From Promethearchaeota archaeon (lineage in GTDB: Archaea; Asgardarchaeota; Lokiarchaeia; Sigyniarchaeales; SOKP01): DNA of 64,000 nucleotides. Under the pieces are notes generated by a model. It ran no database searches, was not told where the DNA came from, and saw nothing but the letters and a program-made list of their open reading frames with translations. Positions 9,426-18,125 of the stretch are shown here, piece after piece. Numbering within the stretch: the stretch's first letter is position 1; each line of letters opens with the position of its first letter. The DNA is taken from positions 1 to 64,000 of the forward strand of contig JAEOTA010000058.1 of the NCBI GenBank assembly GCA_016840085.1, in the 5' to 3' direction. Made by a program: the position numbers and the translations under genes.

Positions 9426-9700
9426 AAGAATTAAGAATCATCATAAAAGTATTTGGACTTGTACAAGGGGTTTTCTTTAGATATACCACTCGAAAGGTTG
9501 CTCGAAAATTAGGGTTAACGGGGCATGTTAAAAATTTACCTGATGGGTGCGTATATATTGAAGCAGAAGGTCCTAAAGATAAATTATTCGAATTATTGGA
9601 ATTTTCTAAAAAAGGACCGAGACATGCTCAAGTAGAAAAAGTGGAACATGAAATTTTGGAGCCTAAACATCAATATAAAGGATTTGACTATGAATTTTAG
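9422..9700 (+). CDS. acyP: Acylphosphatase
   Basis: 92 residues, the full length of the family. The phosphate-binding loop GLVQGVFFRYTTRK contains the catalytic Arg (R20), and the catalytic Asn lies in GHVKNLPDG (N38). It hydrolyses acylphosphates such as acetyl phosphate or 1,3-bisphosphoglycerate in the cytosol. The ATG overlaps the preceding gene's TGA by 4 bp, so it is the second gene of a two-gene operon. Confidence 0.93.
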   Translation: MKELRIIIKVFGLVQGVFFRYTTRKVARKLGLTGHVKNLPDGCVYIEAEGPKDKLFELLEFSKKGPRHAQVEKVEHEILEPKHQYKGFDYEF

Positions 9701-9777
9701 CTTTAAATAATCACCTAGTGCATTATAATACTAGGATATTACTTTTTTTCAATAATGATATTTTAAATACATTATTT

Positions 9778-10116
9778 ATGTCGGTATCGTTTAAGAGATA
9801 TAAATATCTGAAAGAATTCAAATTATTGCATCATAATAGCATTAAATTTCAGACTCCACTGATTTTAAGGATGTTTGGTGCATTGAATGAAGTAAATATG
9901 AGAAAAGAAAATAGATATATCTTATGTAATTTTCTTGATCAACATAGCGACCAAATGGGGCTCGATGAAAATATATATGAAGTTAATAATCAGAGAACTT
10001 TAAATCAGTTATTTATTTTAGCTTTTAATAAGGCGAAAGAATTCAAGTTACTTGATGCATTATATGATGAATATATCAATTCAATTAATGCTATAAATAG
10101 TAAGAAAGCTATTTGA
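9778..10116 (+). CDS. Hypothetical small basic/helical protein
   Basis: The ATG at 9778 gives 112 residues (MSVSFKRYKYLKEF); a GTG at 9718 would add 20 residues that look like translated intergenic DNA, so the later start is preferred. The sequence is mainly helical and charged, with segments TLNQLFILAFNKAKEF and DALYDEYINSINA. No signal peptide, membrane span, metal motif or known family is recognised. It follows acylphosphatase after a short gap and is convergent with TBP. Possibly a lineage-specific gene. Confidence 0.4.
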   Translation: MSVSFKRYKYLKEFKLLHHNSIKFQTPLILRMFGALNEVNMRKENRYILCNFLDQHSDQMGLDENIYEVNNQRTLNQLFILAFNKAKEFKLLDALYDEYINSINAINSKKAI

Positions 10117-10222
10117 ATAATAATTATAATTTAAATCCATAGTATAGTTTTCACTAGACCTAATTCATATTAACTATAATGACTAATGGAAAAGAGAAAA
10201 TAATAAAAAATTTAAAAAAATT

Positions 10223-10885
10223 TTAAATAAAAGTAATATCTTGGTATTCAGAATTTCCAATGTCTTTTTTAGCCACGCCTAACTCTCTAACCTGTTGATT
10301 TAATTTTAAAACAGCATCTCTTACAATCTCTTTTCGCTTTGCACCTGTACAGACTATACGTCCTGTGCTGAATATCAAGAAAACAGTCTTAGGATCTTGC
10401 ATTCGATAAATTAATCCGGGAAATACTTCGGGTTCATACATAGCGTATTCCATCACGATTGCTGCCATGTTTAAATCAATATTCGTGTGCAGATCTCCAG
10501 AAGCCACTATATTTTGAATTGTAATCTCGGGATTAGCTAATTTTATTCCAGCTTTTCTAATATTTTTTACAACCTTCTCTACAACTCTTTCTGCTTCAGA
10601 TGCTTGTCTAAGTCCTGTTACGACCATTTTTCCAGTTGAAAATATTAAAATTGTCGCACGGGGTTTTTCTATACGCATGACTAAACCGGGAAAACGTTCT
10701 GGATTATATTCTACATCCGCATGTCGTCTTGCTATTTGATTTAGATCTATTTTTTCTGTAATTTCTACAACAACAGTAGCTACAACGTTCTCAATTTTAT
10801 AGTCTAAATCAGATTCATCCTCAAGTTCCCCTTCTTCACCTTCTTCTTCAAATTCTTCGTCAACTTCATTCTCTTCTTTTGACAT
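10223..10885 (-). CDS. tbp: TATA-box binding protein (TBP) with acidic N-terminal tail
   Basis: 220 residues. Two direct TBP repeats are clear: about 30-118 (IENVVATVVVEI ... RFPGLVMRI ... ATILIFSTGKMVVTG) and about 120-210 (IQNIVASGDL ... VFPGLIYRM ... VFLIFSTGRIVCTG). It recognises the TATA element and nucleates archaeal preinitiation complexes with TFB. Residues 1-28 are an unusual run of Glu/Asp (EEFEEEGEEGELEDESD), so it is longer than the typical ~180-residue archaeal TBP; acidic tails in archaeal TBPs are more often C-terminal. Single-gene unit. Confidence 0.95.
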   Translation of the reverse strand: MSKEENEVDEEFEEEGEEGELEDESDLDYKIENVVATVVVEITEKIDLNQIARRHADVEYNPERFPGLVMRIEKPRATILIFSTGKMVVTGLRQASEAERVVEKVVKNIRKAGIKLANPEITIQNIVASGDLHTNIDLNMAAIVMEYAMYEPEVFPGLIYRMQDPKTVFLIFSTGRIVCTGAKRKEIVRDAVLKLNQQVRELGVAKKDIGNSEYQDITFI

Positions 10886-11125
10886 AATTTAATCTTAAAG
10901 TGATAATTGGGATTTTAAAATAAAGATACAAAAAAACTTCTTTTTTGCAAGGTTCTTTTATTAATTGTATTTAAATAAATCTTCCTTTATAAAGGTGGTT
11001 GATCTAAAGAAGATTAATGCTAAAATCACCAAATCTTGATAGTTATAAATATTTATTAGAAAAATCAATTATGAAAAAATTAGTGAAGAAAAAGAATGAA
11101 TCTATTAACTCTTCCGAAATATTAA

Positions 11126-11653
11126 TTATTGCTTTGGAATCTTATCTAAAATTGTTTTTGTTAATTTTATAAAGGCATTTTCAACGTTTTCTCCAGTTTT
11201 AGCTGAAGTAATAATTAATTCCATTGTATTATTTTTAGCAAATTCTAAAGCTTCTTTCTCAGTTATTTTTATTTGATTTTTTAAATCAGATTTGTTTCCT
11301 ATTAGGATAATAGGAGCATCACCCCTTGCATTTCTAAAGTCTTGTATCCATTCGTCAAGTTTTTCAAAAGAATTTTTATCTGTCATATCAAAAATTACCA
11401 GTGCCCCATTAGCTCCCTCAAGATATAAAGATCTTAGAGATTTAAAGGATTCTTGACCTCCCAAATCCCATATCTGAGCAGAAACGCCACCATATCCACC
11501 AATATCCAATTCTTTCTTTAAAAGATTAACGCCAAGCGTGGCTTTATAACTCTCTCTAAATTTATTTTCGATATAGCGATATACAAGTGAGGTTTTTCCC
11601 ACATTCTTTTCTCCTAAAAGAGTAATTTTAATTACCCACTTATTTTCTTCCAT
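11126..11653 (-). CDS. Ras/Rab-like small GTPase
   Basis: 175 residues with all G motifs: G1 GEKNVGKTS (14-22), a G2 Thr in the switch I stretch YKATLG, G3 WDLGGQE (62-68, catalytic Gln kept), G4 NKSD (120-123) and G5 TSAKTG (149-154). No C-terminal cysteine is present, so membrane attachment by prenylation is not expected, as is usual for Asgard homologues. It should cycle between GDP and GTP forms as a molecular switch. Regulators are not adjacent. It is transcribed in the same direction as, and upstream of, tbp with a 240-nt gap. Confidence 0.92.
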   Translation of the reverse strand: MEENKWVIKITLLGEKNVGKTSLVYRYIENKFRESYKATLGVNLLKKELDIGGYGGVSAQIWDLGGQESFKSLRSLYLEGANGALVIFDMTDKNSFEKLDEWIQDFRNARGDAPIILIGNKSDLKNQIKITEKEALEFAKNNTMELIITSAKTGENVENAFIKLTKTILDKIPKQ

Positions 11654-11819
11654 TATTAATCAACAAAAAGGGATTTTATATTCAAAATATAGTTTATAAT
11701 TATTAATAATTTTCTACTTATGCTTCTAATAAAATGTAAGACAAAATTCAATACTAAAATAATAGCTAAATTGAAAAAATTATTTGTAGTCGTGTAATTT
11801 TATTTAATCCTTCTGAGCT

Positions 11820-12299
11820 TCATTCTCTTTGATAAACCACCATGAATTCACAATAATTTTTACCTGATTGCAAGCTACACTCCAATTCCTGTGCAAAGCA
11901 ATGTACGTCAGACATTTTTTCCACAACTCCTGCTAATAATCCCGCTTCAAACGAACAAAAACTTCCTGTTGTTTTTATTCCTTTATTAATTAAATCCTTT
12001 ATAGAAGAATGATTTCTCAATTTGAGTTGTACTATTTCTCCCGTGCTCTCAGTAATTTCAACCTCACCAAGTTTATAATCTGAAATAAGATTTTTTAACT
12101 CATCAGGAATTTGATTAGGATCTTTAAGCTCTTTTACTTTTAATATTGTCCCTAATTCATGTCCTAAGTAATAAAATATTGCTTCTAGTTGATGTCCTAA
12201 AGCAAGTAAAGCACCTACTTTCATATCACCAATAGATTTGCCATCTTTTAAATTTTTTGTCATTTGAGCTAAAATTTTAGAAAGTAATTGTCGATCCAT
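11820..12299 (-). CDS. V4R (4-vinyl reductase/TRAPP-Bet3-fold) domain protein
   Basis: 159 residues. The N-terminal half is helical (LSKILAQMTKNLKDGKSIGDMKVGALLALGHQLEAIFYYLG); the C-terminal half shows the V4R pattern: GSFCSFEAGLLAGVVEKM followed by a cysteine-containing strand-turn-strand ECSLQSGKNYCEFMVV. V4R proteins bind small molecules or act as scaffolds and share the fold of the eukaryotic TRAPP subunit Bet3. It is the last gene of a GTPase-thioredoxin-V4R row with gaps of 3 and 61 nt. That order suggests a function tied to the neighbouring small GTPase, by inference. Confidence 0.65.
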   Translation of the reverse strand: MDRQLLSKILAQMTKNLKDGKSIGDMKVGALLALGHQLEAIFYYLGHELGTILKVKELKDPNQIPDELKNLISDYKLGEVEITESTGEIVQLKLRNHSSIKDLINKGIKTTGSFCSFEAGLLAGVVEKMSDVHCFAQELECSLQSGKNYCEFMVVYQRE

Positions 12300-12360
12300 T
12301 TCTTTTCACTTAATTTATTATTTTTATTTTAATCAATTTCATATTTTTATATTTTTAAAA

Positions 12361-12660
12361 TTATATTTTAACAGAAGCGATAAACGCATATAATATAGCA
12401 TCTATAATTTCTTCCTCTTGTATATTTACATATAGTCTTTTATCTGCAATTATTAATGTTGGGACTGATGTGATTCTATAATCTAGCATAAATTGACGAT
12501 TCTCTTCTAATTCAATAGATATTTTTTGTATTCTCAATTTCTTTCCAAAATGTGAAATATTTATTTTTTTTAACATTTCTTCAACTGGTCTGCATGGTGC
12601 ACAATGATTTGACGAAAAAAACAAGATTTTCGGATATCCTTGATCAATATCATCATACAT
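12361..12660 (-). CDS. Thioredoxin-like protein
   Basis: 99 residues. Strand ILFFSSNHCAPC carries a CxxC redox site (CAPC), followed by the helix RPVEEMLKKI, and later the cis-Pro loop RITSVPTLIIAD, all in thioredoxin order. The length fits a one-domain thioredoxin or glutaredoxin-like protein. It is embedded between a small GTPase (3 nt upstream) and the V4R protein, whose C-terminal cysteines could be a redox target (inference). Confidence 0.82.
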   Translation of the reverse strand: MYDDIDQGYPKILFFSSNHCAPCRPVEEMLKKINISHFGKKLRIQKISIELEENRQFMLDYRITSVPTLIIADKRLYVNIQEEEIIDAILYAFIASVKI

Positions 12661-12663
12661 TGT

Positions 12664-13203
12664 TTAGGCGTCTTTATATTTATTATATAAATCTTTAATT
12701 ATTGCTTGAAACGCTTTATAAACACCGGATCCCGTTTTAGCTGATGTCTTATAGTATCCAAGAAAATTTCTCTCATTTACAATTTTCACTACTTTTTCTT
12801 CGTCTAAATCTTCTTCCTTTACTAAATCTGTTTTATTACCAAACAAAACAATAGGTAATTCACCAGTGTAATTTTTAATATCCTCATACCAGTCCTCAAT
12901 ATGATTAAAACTATCTTCATCTGTATGAGAGAATACAATAATTGCTGCCTTGCTTCCCTTATAGAAAGTAGGTCGCATGAAATCAAATTCTCGTTGTCCC
13001 GCTATGTCCCAAAAGAATAATTTACAATTATTCCCTTCGATTTCTTCATCATATTTTGAAAATTGGGCTCCCAAAGTTTTTATATAATCCTTTTGAAAAC
13101 TTCCTTGAGTGTATTTTTTGATTAAACTTGTTTTTCCAACAGCCCCATCCCCTATAACGGTTATTTTGAAAACAAAGCCTTTTGCAACATCATTATTTAT
13201 CAT
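12664..13203 (-). CDS. Ras/Rab-like small GTPase (operon leader)
   Basis: 179 residues. G1 GDGAVGKTS (18-26), G3 WDIAGQREF (Gln kept), G4 GNKTD and G5 TSAKTGSG are all intact. The switch I region reads YIKTLGAQF. No prenylation cysteine. It is the first gene of the GTPase-thioredoxin-V4R unit, and the gap to the next gene is only 3 nt, strongly suggesting co-transcription. It is divergent from the zinc-ribbon membrane protein at 13368, so the 164-nt gap holds both promoters. Confidence 0.93.
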   Translation of the reverse strand: MINNDVAKGFVFKITVIGDGAVGKTSLIKKYTQGSFQKDYIKTLGAQFSKYDEEIEGNNCKLFFWDIAGQREFDFMRPTFYKGSKAAIIVFSHTDEDSFNHIEDWYEDIKNYTGELPIVLFGNKTDLVKEEDLDEEKVVKIVNERNFLGYYKTSAKTGSGVYKAFQAIIKDLYNKYKDA

Positions 13204-13367
13204 TTAATTCACTCTGTAGTGTTTTTTGAGAATAATATGGTTATTAATGTATTTATTTCGAAAATATAAGATATTATTTTATTATTTATTTTTATTTGTT
13301 ATTAATTTATATTTATGGTATTTTTTATAATAATAATTAATTGTTTTAAATGTTTTCATTGATATAG

Positions 13368-13817
13368 ATGTCTCAAAATCAAAACGATATGATGTTTTGT
13401 GAAGTTTGTACCATGAATTGTTATCCGGTTCGACCTAAATTCAATATTCTAATATTTGGAATTTTTGCTATTACCAATTTAGTAATATTAATTATTATTA
13501 CAATAATCTCTCTCTCTTTTTTTACTGACCTGTTCCTCTTTTTTTATTTCATGTGGGGGTTTATGGTTCTAAATCCCTACCTAATATATTATGGATTGAA
13601 AAAAAAGGAATATTGTCCAAGTTGTTATCGAAAAGTTGTTGAAAAAAATCTAGAATATCAACCATTCGGAGAGAAAAAACCAGAGATATACAAATCTCTA
13701 ACCCCTGTTAAAAAACCTCCAATAAAGTTGTTTTGTCCTTATTGTGGTAATTCCTTAATTGAAGGAACAAAATTTTGTAAGTCATGCGGGAAAAAATTTG
13801 AAATACAAAGGTCATGA
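13368..13817 (+). CDS. Zinc-ribbon membrane protein
   Basis: 149 residues. An N-terminal Cys cluster (FCEVCTMNC) is followed by two adjacent transmembrane helices (about 28-75), then a CPSC half-site, and a C-terminal zinc ribbon CPYCGNSLIEGTKFCKSCG. Both ends probably face the cytoplasm. Such zinc-ribbon/TM proteins are frequent in Asgard genomes and have no assigned role. Its TGA is followed 6 nt later by the TTG start of pncC, so the two may form an operon. Confidence 0.65.
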   Translation: MSQNQNDMMFCEVCTMNCYPVRPKFNILIFGIFAITNLVILIIITIISLSFFTDLFLFFYFMWGFMVLNPYLIYYGLKKKEYCPSCYRKVVEKNLEYQPFGEKKPEIYKSLTPVKKPPIKLFCPYCGNSLIEGTKFCKSCGKKFEIQRS

Positions 13818-13823
13818 TGAATT

Positions 13824-14300
13824 TTGGACGTTTTAAAAAGAATTGAGAAAATAATTAAAAATTTTACTGAAAAAAGTATTCACATTGCTATCGCAGAATC
13901 ATGCACCGGTGGCTATATTTCGAATATGATTACAAATGTTTCTGGGGCTTCAAATATTTTTGAGAGAGGAATTGTGTGCTATAGTAATCGAGCAAAAATA
14001 GATTCAGTTAATGTAAATCCTAAAACAATTGTAGAATATGGTGCTGTGTCTAAAGAAGTTGTAAAACAGCTAGCAAATAATATTAGAGTCCTTTCTAATG
14101 TAGATATAGGAATTGGTATAAGTGGTATCGCTGGACCAACAGGTGGTACACCAGAAAAACCAGTTGGCTTAGTTTTTATAGGATTTTCTACAGAGAAAGA
14201 AACTATAGTAAAAAAATATAGGTTTGAAACAGAACGTATAACTTTTAAGCAAAACGTTCTAGAAAAAGTTATTCAGTTTTTAGAAAATCTTAATCTCTGA
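13824..14300 (+). CDS. pncC: CinA C-terminal domain nicotinamide-nucleotide amidase (PncC)
   Basis: 158 residues, a stand-alone CinA C-terminal domain. Signatures: IAIAESCTGGYISNMITNVSG (active-site Ser/Thr region), ERGIVCYSNRAKI, and GISGIAGPTGGTPEKPVGLVF. It deamidates nicotinamide mononucleotide in NAD salvage. The start must be TTG at 13824 (LDVLKRIEKI): an in-frame TGA at 13818 lies just upstream and no ATG exists before the conserved region. The gene begins 6 nt after the zinc-ribbon protein. Confidence 0.88.
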   Translation: MDVLKRIEKIIKNFTEKSIHIAIAESCTGGYISNMITNVSGASNIFERGIVCYSNRAKIDSVNVNPKTIVEYGAVSKEVVKQLANNIRVLSNVDIGIGISGIAGPTGGTPEKPVGLVFIGFSTEKETIVKKYRFETERITFKQNVLEKVIQFLENLNL

Positions 14301-14330
14301 ATTGATAAAAATATAAAATTAATCAAATTT

Positions 14331-15518
14331 TTATTCTTCTATTAATTTACCATTTTCCATAATTGTTTTCTTAGAACCATCTTTGTATTCTACAGTAATA
14401 TTTTCTTTGGGAGCGGTTATAAAATCCCAATGCATCTGAGAGACTGAAGTGCCTCCAAATGATATATTAAACCCAAAAGCAAGATGTACACTTCCATTTA
14501 TTTTTTCATCTGTAAGAATATATCCAACTGGTTTTGTTATTACTGGATTGCAACCTATACCAAGTTCACCAACATTATAAGTCCGAAGCTCTGGAACATT
14601 ATTTTTTCTGTCAATTTCTTCTCTTTGTTTAAATGCATTAATTAATACATCCAGGTTCGTATCCGCAGACAATTTATCAATTATTAATTTTCCATCTTTG
14701 AAAAATAACTCCACATTTTTAATGAACTTATGTGTATACCTTTCTTTTGTTAGCGGAATAAATAACTTACCTTCTCCTTGTTTTTCATGAGGGGGGAAAT
14801 AAACCTCACCAGCAGGTAAATTACCTCCCAAATTTCCCATTGCAATCTGTTCATCTGATATCATTCCATCATCAAGAATTCTTGCTCGATCCTCTATTAA
14901 AACCCAAAAATCTGTTCCATTTTCATCTGTTACATACACTTTCTTAGCATTTACAAATTTATCACCTAAATTTTGTACAATGTTCTTAAATTTGTCTGCG
15001 GGAATACTCATCCCATCAACTATGAATTTTTCAAATAACTCATAATCAATATTGTAAAAATTTGCTGCTTTTTTAGAAGGCCATGCAGCATAGCACCATT
15101 TCTTTCCAGGTGCATATTCTTCCTTAAATCCATAAAGTACATCTCTTTCTGGTGCAATTGATTTTGTATAAGCATCAAGTTTTTCTTTCGGTACTTTAGT
15201 TCGAATAGATGGATCTTCGAGTGGCTCAACAACAATATATGCATCGATATTTTTTATCATCTCTAAATAATGCTTTCTTGTTTTTTCTAATGTTGTTACT
15301 TTTATTCTTTCATCTGTAAACCTTGATTCATCAAAATAATCAGATATAGATGTTATATGTGGAATTCCCCCTTTTCTAAAAACACTTAAACCTATTTCTT
15401 CCAATAATTCATGTGCGTATAAACCGCCTGAAATAAGAACACATTCACCCTCTTTTTTTATACTTATACTTTTAGCAATGTTTTCAGCACATAATTTAAT
15501 CTTTTCTTTAATAATCAT
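14331..15518 (-). CDS. M29 family aminopeptidase (AmpS/AmpT-like)
   Basis: 395 residues, near the usual ~400. The conserved C-terminal metal-binding set is visible: Glu in NLPAGEVYFPP, Glu in YNVGELGIG, His in GSVHLAFGFN, and the His/Asp pair in SQMHWDFI. N-terminal strand-helix repeats (ECVLISGGLYAHELLEEIG) match the first domain. It removes N-terminal residues from peptides using divalent cobalt or zinc. The gene is convergent with pncC and forms a single transcription unit. Confidence 0.9.
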   Translation of the reverse strand: MIIKEKIKLCAENIAKSISIKKEGECVLISGGLYAHELLEEIGLSVFRKGGIPHITSISDYFDESRFTDERIKVTTLEKTRKHYLEMIKNIDAYIVVEPLEDPSIRTKVPKEKLDAYTKSIAPERDVLYGFKEEYAPGKKWCYAAWPSKKAANFYNIDYELFEKFIVDGMSIPADKFKNIVQNLGDKFVNAKKVYVTDENGTDFWVLIEDRARILDDGMISDEQIAMGNLGGNLPAGEVYFPPHEKQGEGKLFIPLTKERYTHKFIKNVELFFKDGKLIIDKLSADTNLDVLINAFKQREEIDRKNNVPELRTYNVGELGIGCNPVITKPVGYILTDEKINGSVHLAFGFNISFGGTSVSQMHWDFITAPKENITVEYKDGSKKTIMENGKLIEE

Positions 15519-15730
15519 AATTTTTGAAAATTAATTATCAATAAAATTTCTTTTCAATTATGAAATATGAATATAATTCTATGAAATCTTGCTTATAATT
15601 AAGTAATAACTGAGAAAATAAGAAAGTCAAAGAATTTATTACATTAAATAGTTATATTTAACGTAGTAAGTTTAAAAATTTTTAATAAGAATATATTTAT
15701 AATTTTCTATTTGAAGAATTAAAATTAAAA

Positions 15731-16195
15731 ATGGTTGTCCGAGAAGCTGGGCTATTATTCCGAGGTTTCACATTAGTGAAGAAGACTTTTCATAAATCAG
15801 ACAAAGGAGAGATTGATCAAGACTTACGCAGTGGACTATTAACTGCTATCATTAGTTTTGCCCAGTCTGCTATTTCGAAAGATTCAATTGAATATTTTGA
15901 GGGTAAGAAGTATATTATTACTTTTTTAGAGGATAAAATTACGGCTGAAGACAGTTTCGAACCAGAAATTATAATGTCATATACTATTTTAGATAAAGGG
16001 AAAAAAATGGAGAAATACATTCGAAAAGTAATTCAACCACTATTAAAGCAGATTATTGATGAATTTAAACTTCTGAATTCAGGTAAAAATTTATCAGAAA
16101 TTTCTCGGTTTAGAGATTTTAAACGGAATCTAGATACTATATTCGGAACTGATACACAAACTGTCGATCAAAAATTAAAAGGAGTTTTTTCTTAA
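15731..16195 (+). CDS. Longin-like domain protein (Asgard type)
   Basis: 154 residues. Pattern: N-terminal strand EAGLLFRGFTLVKKTFH, an acidic loop, helix DLRSGLLTAIISFAQSAI, strands IEYFEGKKYIITFLED and EIIMSYTILDKG, then a long helix and a C-terminal helical extension. Strand-strand-helix-three strands-helix is the longin/roadblock topology used by eukaryotic trafficking proteins and common in Asgard genomes. The LxSGLxxAIxSF helix recurs in the tail of the membrane protein at 36993. No signal peptide. The partner is unknown; a small GTPase is likely by analogy. Confidence 0.55.
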   Translation: MVVREAGLLFRGFTLVKKTFHKSDKGEIDQDLRSGLLTAIISFAQSAISKDSIEYFEGKKYIITFLEDKITAEDSFEPEIIMSYTILDKGKKMEKYIRKVIQPLLKQIIDEFKLLNSGKNLSEISRFRDFKRNLDTIFGTDTQTVDQKLKGVFS

Positions 16196-16234
16196 AACTT
16201 TTAAAATTCTTCTTATATAAACGATAAAATATTT

Positions 16235-17182
16235 TTAAACCCGAGACTTTTTTAAGTACCACAATATTATTGGTAATGCAATAGTTGCATCAGAGATAAT
16301 TGTAGAATATTTTGCACTTTCATTAATTTTCCCCCAAGATATTGCTTCTTTTAAGGTTGCACCACTCAATCCTCCAGATTCAGGGCGATCCATTGTAATT
16401 TGAATAGCATAAGATGCCGAATTAGGGCAAAATTGTAGAGATTGCATTATGAAGTTTTTAGGTACTCCACCTCCTACAATGCATATTCCTGCTTTCTTTG
16501 CATCCCACGCTAAATTAACCATTTCGAGCATATCTTTAAAATGATTCAAATTTATTTTTTGATGATGGAACCCAAGTTGTAACGCCAAACCAGAATCAGT
16601 AAAAGCTGGACAAAATATAGGAACTTCTTTCTCAGCGCATATCTTCAAAATAGATTGTGAACTTTTAGGTAGTTGTTGACCAAGATAATATAAAAATGAG
16701 CTCACAGTCATTTGATAATCAGGAATTTTCAATTTTGATATGAAATCTTCAATTCCCTCATACACTTTATTTGGCATAAAAACATCATATATTCTATTAA
16801 TTTCTTCCTTATGTAATTCAGAATCATCGAGATCGTTTGGATTAATATAATCACCTTGCAAATGATGATACCCCAGCGCTTCTGCAAGATCATGCGTTAA
16901 GTTTGCGCCAGTGGTTACTAAAATATCAATAAATCCCTCTTTTATAAAATCATAAATAATTCTTTGCATACCTGCTGGAACCATAGCTCCAGCTAATCCA
17001 AAAAATTTCACACACTCATTATCATTCACCATTTCATTATAGATTTCACAAGCTAGCGCTAGTCTTTTAGCGTTAAATCCTGTGCCTTTGAGAGAATTTA
17101 TAAGTTGTACAATATCCATATCATTAGCAATTTCAAATTGATTAACTTTTTTCCACAATTCTTTTAAATCTTTATTTGGCAT
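16235..17182 (-). CDS. dys: Deoxyhypusine synthase
   Basis: 315 residues. Family signatures: FFGLAGAMVPAGMQRII near the NAD site, VTTGANLTHDL, PIFCPAFTDSGL, and the active-site lysine in GGGVPKNFIMQ (K242). It transfers the aminobutyl group of spermidine to a lysine of aIF5A, the first step of hypusine formation. It is 14 nt downstream of the agmatinase-type gene, so polyamine supply and use appear co-transcribed. The closely related homospermidine synthase is an alternative but the lengths and motifs fit DHS. Confidence 0.92.
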   Translation of the reverse strand: MPNKDLKELWKKVNQFEIANDMDIVQLINSLKGTGFNAKRLALACEIYNEMVNDNECVKFFGLAGAMVPAGMQRIIYDFIKEGFIDILVTTGANLTHDLAEALGYHHLQGDYINPNDLDDSELHKEEINRIYDVFMPNKVYEGIEDFISKLKIPDYQMTVSSFLYYLGQQLPKSSQSILKICAEKEVPIFCPAFTDSGLALQLGFHHQKINLNHFKDMLEMVNLAWDAKKAGICIVGGGVPKNFIMQSLQFCPNSASYAIQITMDRPESGGLSGATLKEAISWGKINESAKYSTIISDATIALPIILWYLKKSRV

Positions 17183-17196
17183 TTAACTCATTTTTG

Positions 17197-18099
17197 TTAT
17201 TTATTTACAATAAAAGACATAAATTCAACAATTAATTTAGCAGCTAAATTTAAGGTCATTCTGTTTTCTAAATCTAAATTGGGTGCTACTTCAACTAAAT
17301 CATATGCAATAATATTAAAACTTTTAGCAATTTCTCTTAGAATTCTCCACATTTCACGATAAGTAAAACCTCCGGGCATTGCATAACCAGTTCCGGGAGA
17401 AATAGAAGCATCGAAAACATCAATGTCTATTGAAACATACAGGTTTTTAATATTAGATTGTTTAAAAAAACCTATTATACTATCTATATATTTATCTAAT
17501 CCCTCCATTAATTCATAAGCATTAAGGTATTTAATGTCCTCAGATTTCGCTATTTCTAATTCAGCAATATCTATATCCCTTGTTCCTACAATAAATAGAT
17601 TCTTATTATTAATGTAATCTAAATCATAAATTCTATGAGAAAGTGTAGCATGGGAATAAACTCCTTTATCCCATTCTTGGTATAAATCCAAATGAGCATC
17701 AAATACCAGTATTCCAAATTCTTCTTTTTTATGAAAATGATCACCTACTGCTTTAACTACCGGATATGTACAAAAATGATCTCCACCTATCATAATTGGA
17801 ATAACATTGTCATTTTGTTGATAAATACCTTTTATAAATCTCTCAATTGAAAGAAGGTTTTTTTCAATATTCATTGCTTCAATACTTACGTCTCCAATAT
17901 CTACAGCTTTAATTTCTGGAATGTAATACCCTAACTCAGTTGTGTAGCCAATATCATTGGTTACTTTTCTGATATTTTCAGGAGCTATTGAAGAATTGGG
18001 CAAATCTATGGAAGTTAAGTAATCCCATGGTACACCAAAAATTACAAATTGAGTATCTTCTTTTATTTCTTCTCCAAATTCAAAAAAAGTCATGATCAT
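17197..18099 (-). CDS. speB: Ureohydrolase, agmatinase-type (SpeB/arginase family)
   Basis: 300 residues. Binuclear manganese ligands are complete: GGDH (105-108), DAHLD (134-138) and SIDIDVFD (D225 and D227), followed by the conserved SPGTGYAMPGG loop. It most likely hydrolyses agmatine to putrescine plus urea in polyamine synthesis; arginase, formiminoglutamase or another guanidino substrate cannot be excluded from motifs alone. Its position directly upstream of deoxyhypusine synthase supports a polyamine role. Confidence 0.88.
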   Translation of the reverse strand: MIMTFFEFGEEIKEDTQFVIFGVPWDYLTSIDLPNSSIAPENIRKVTNDIGYTTELGYYIPEIKAVDIGDVSIEAMNIEKNLLSIERFIKGIYQQNDNVIPIMIGGDHFCTYPVVKAVGDHFHKKEEFGILVFDAHLDLYQEWDKGVYSHATLSHRIYDLDYINNKNLFIVGTRDIDIAELEIAKSEDIKYLNAYELMEGLDKYIDSIIGFFKQSNIKNLYVSIDIDVFDASISPGTGYAMPGGFTYREMWRILREIAKSFNIIAYDLVEVAPNLDLENRMTLNLAAKLIVEFMSFIVNK

Positions 18100-18125
18100 T
18101 AATTAGAATATTATTAATAAAAGAA

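Noticed and set aside
11017..11172. 51-codon + strand frame (MLKSPNLDSYKYLL...) with AAGGTGG upstream
   Set aside because: It overlaps the 3' end of the small GTPase antisense by 47 nt, the spacing of the Shine-Dalgarno-like sequence is too long, and composition fits AT-rich noise. Conservation would be needed to accept it.
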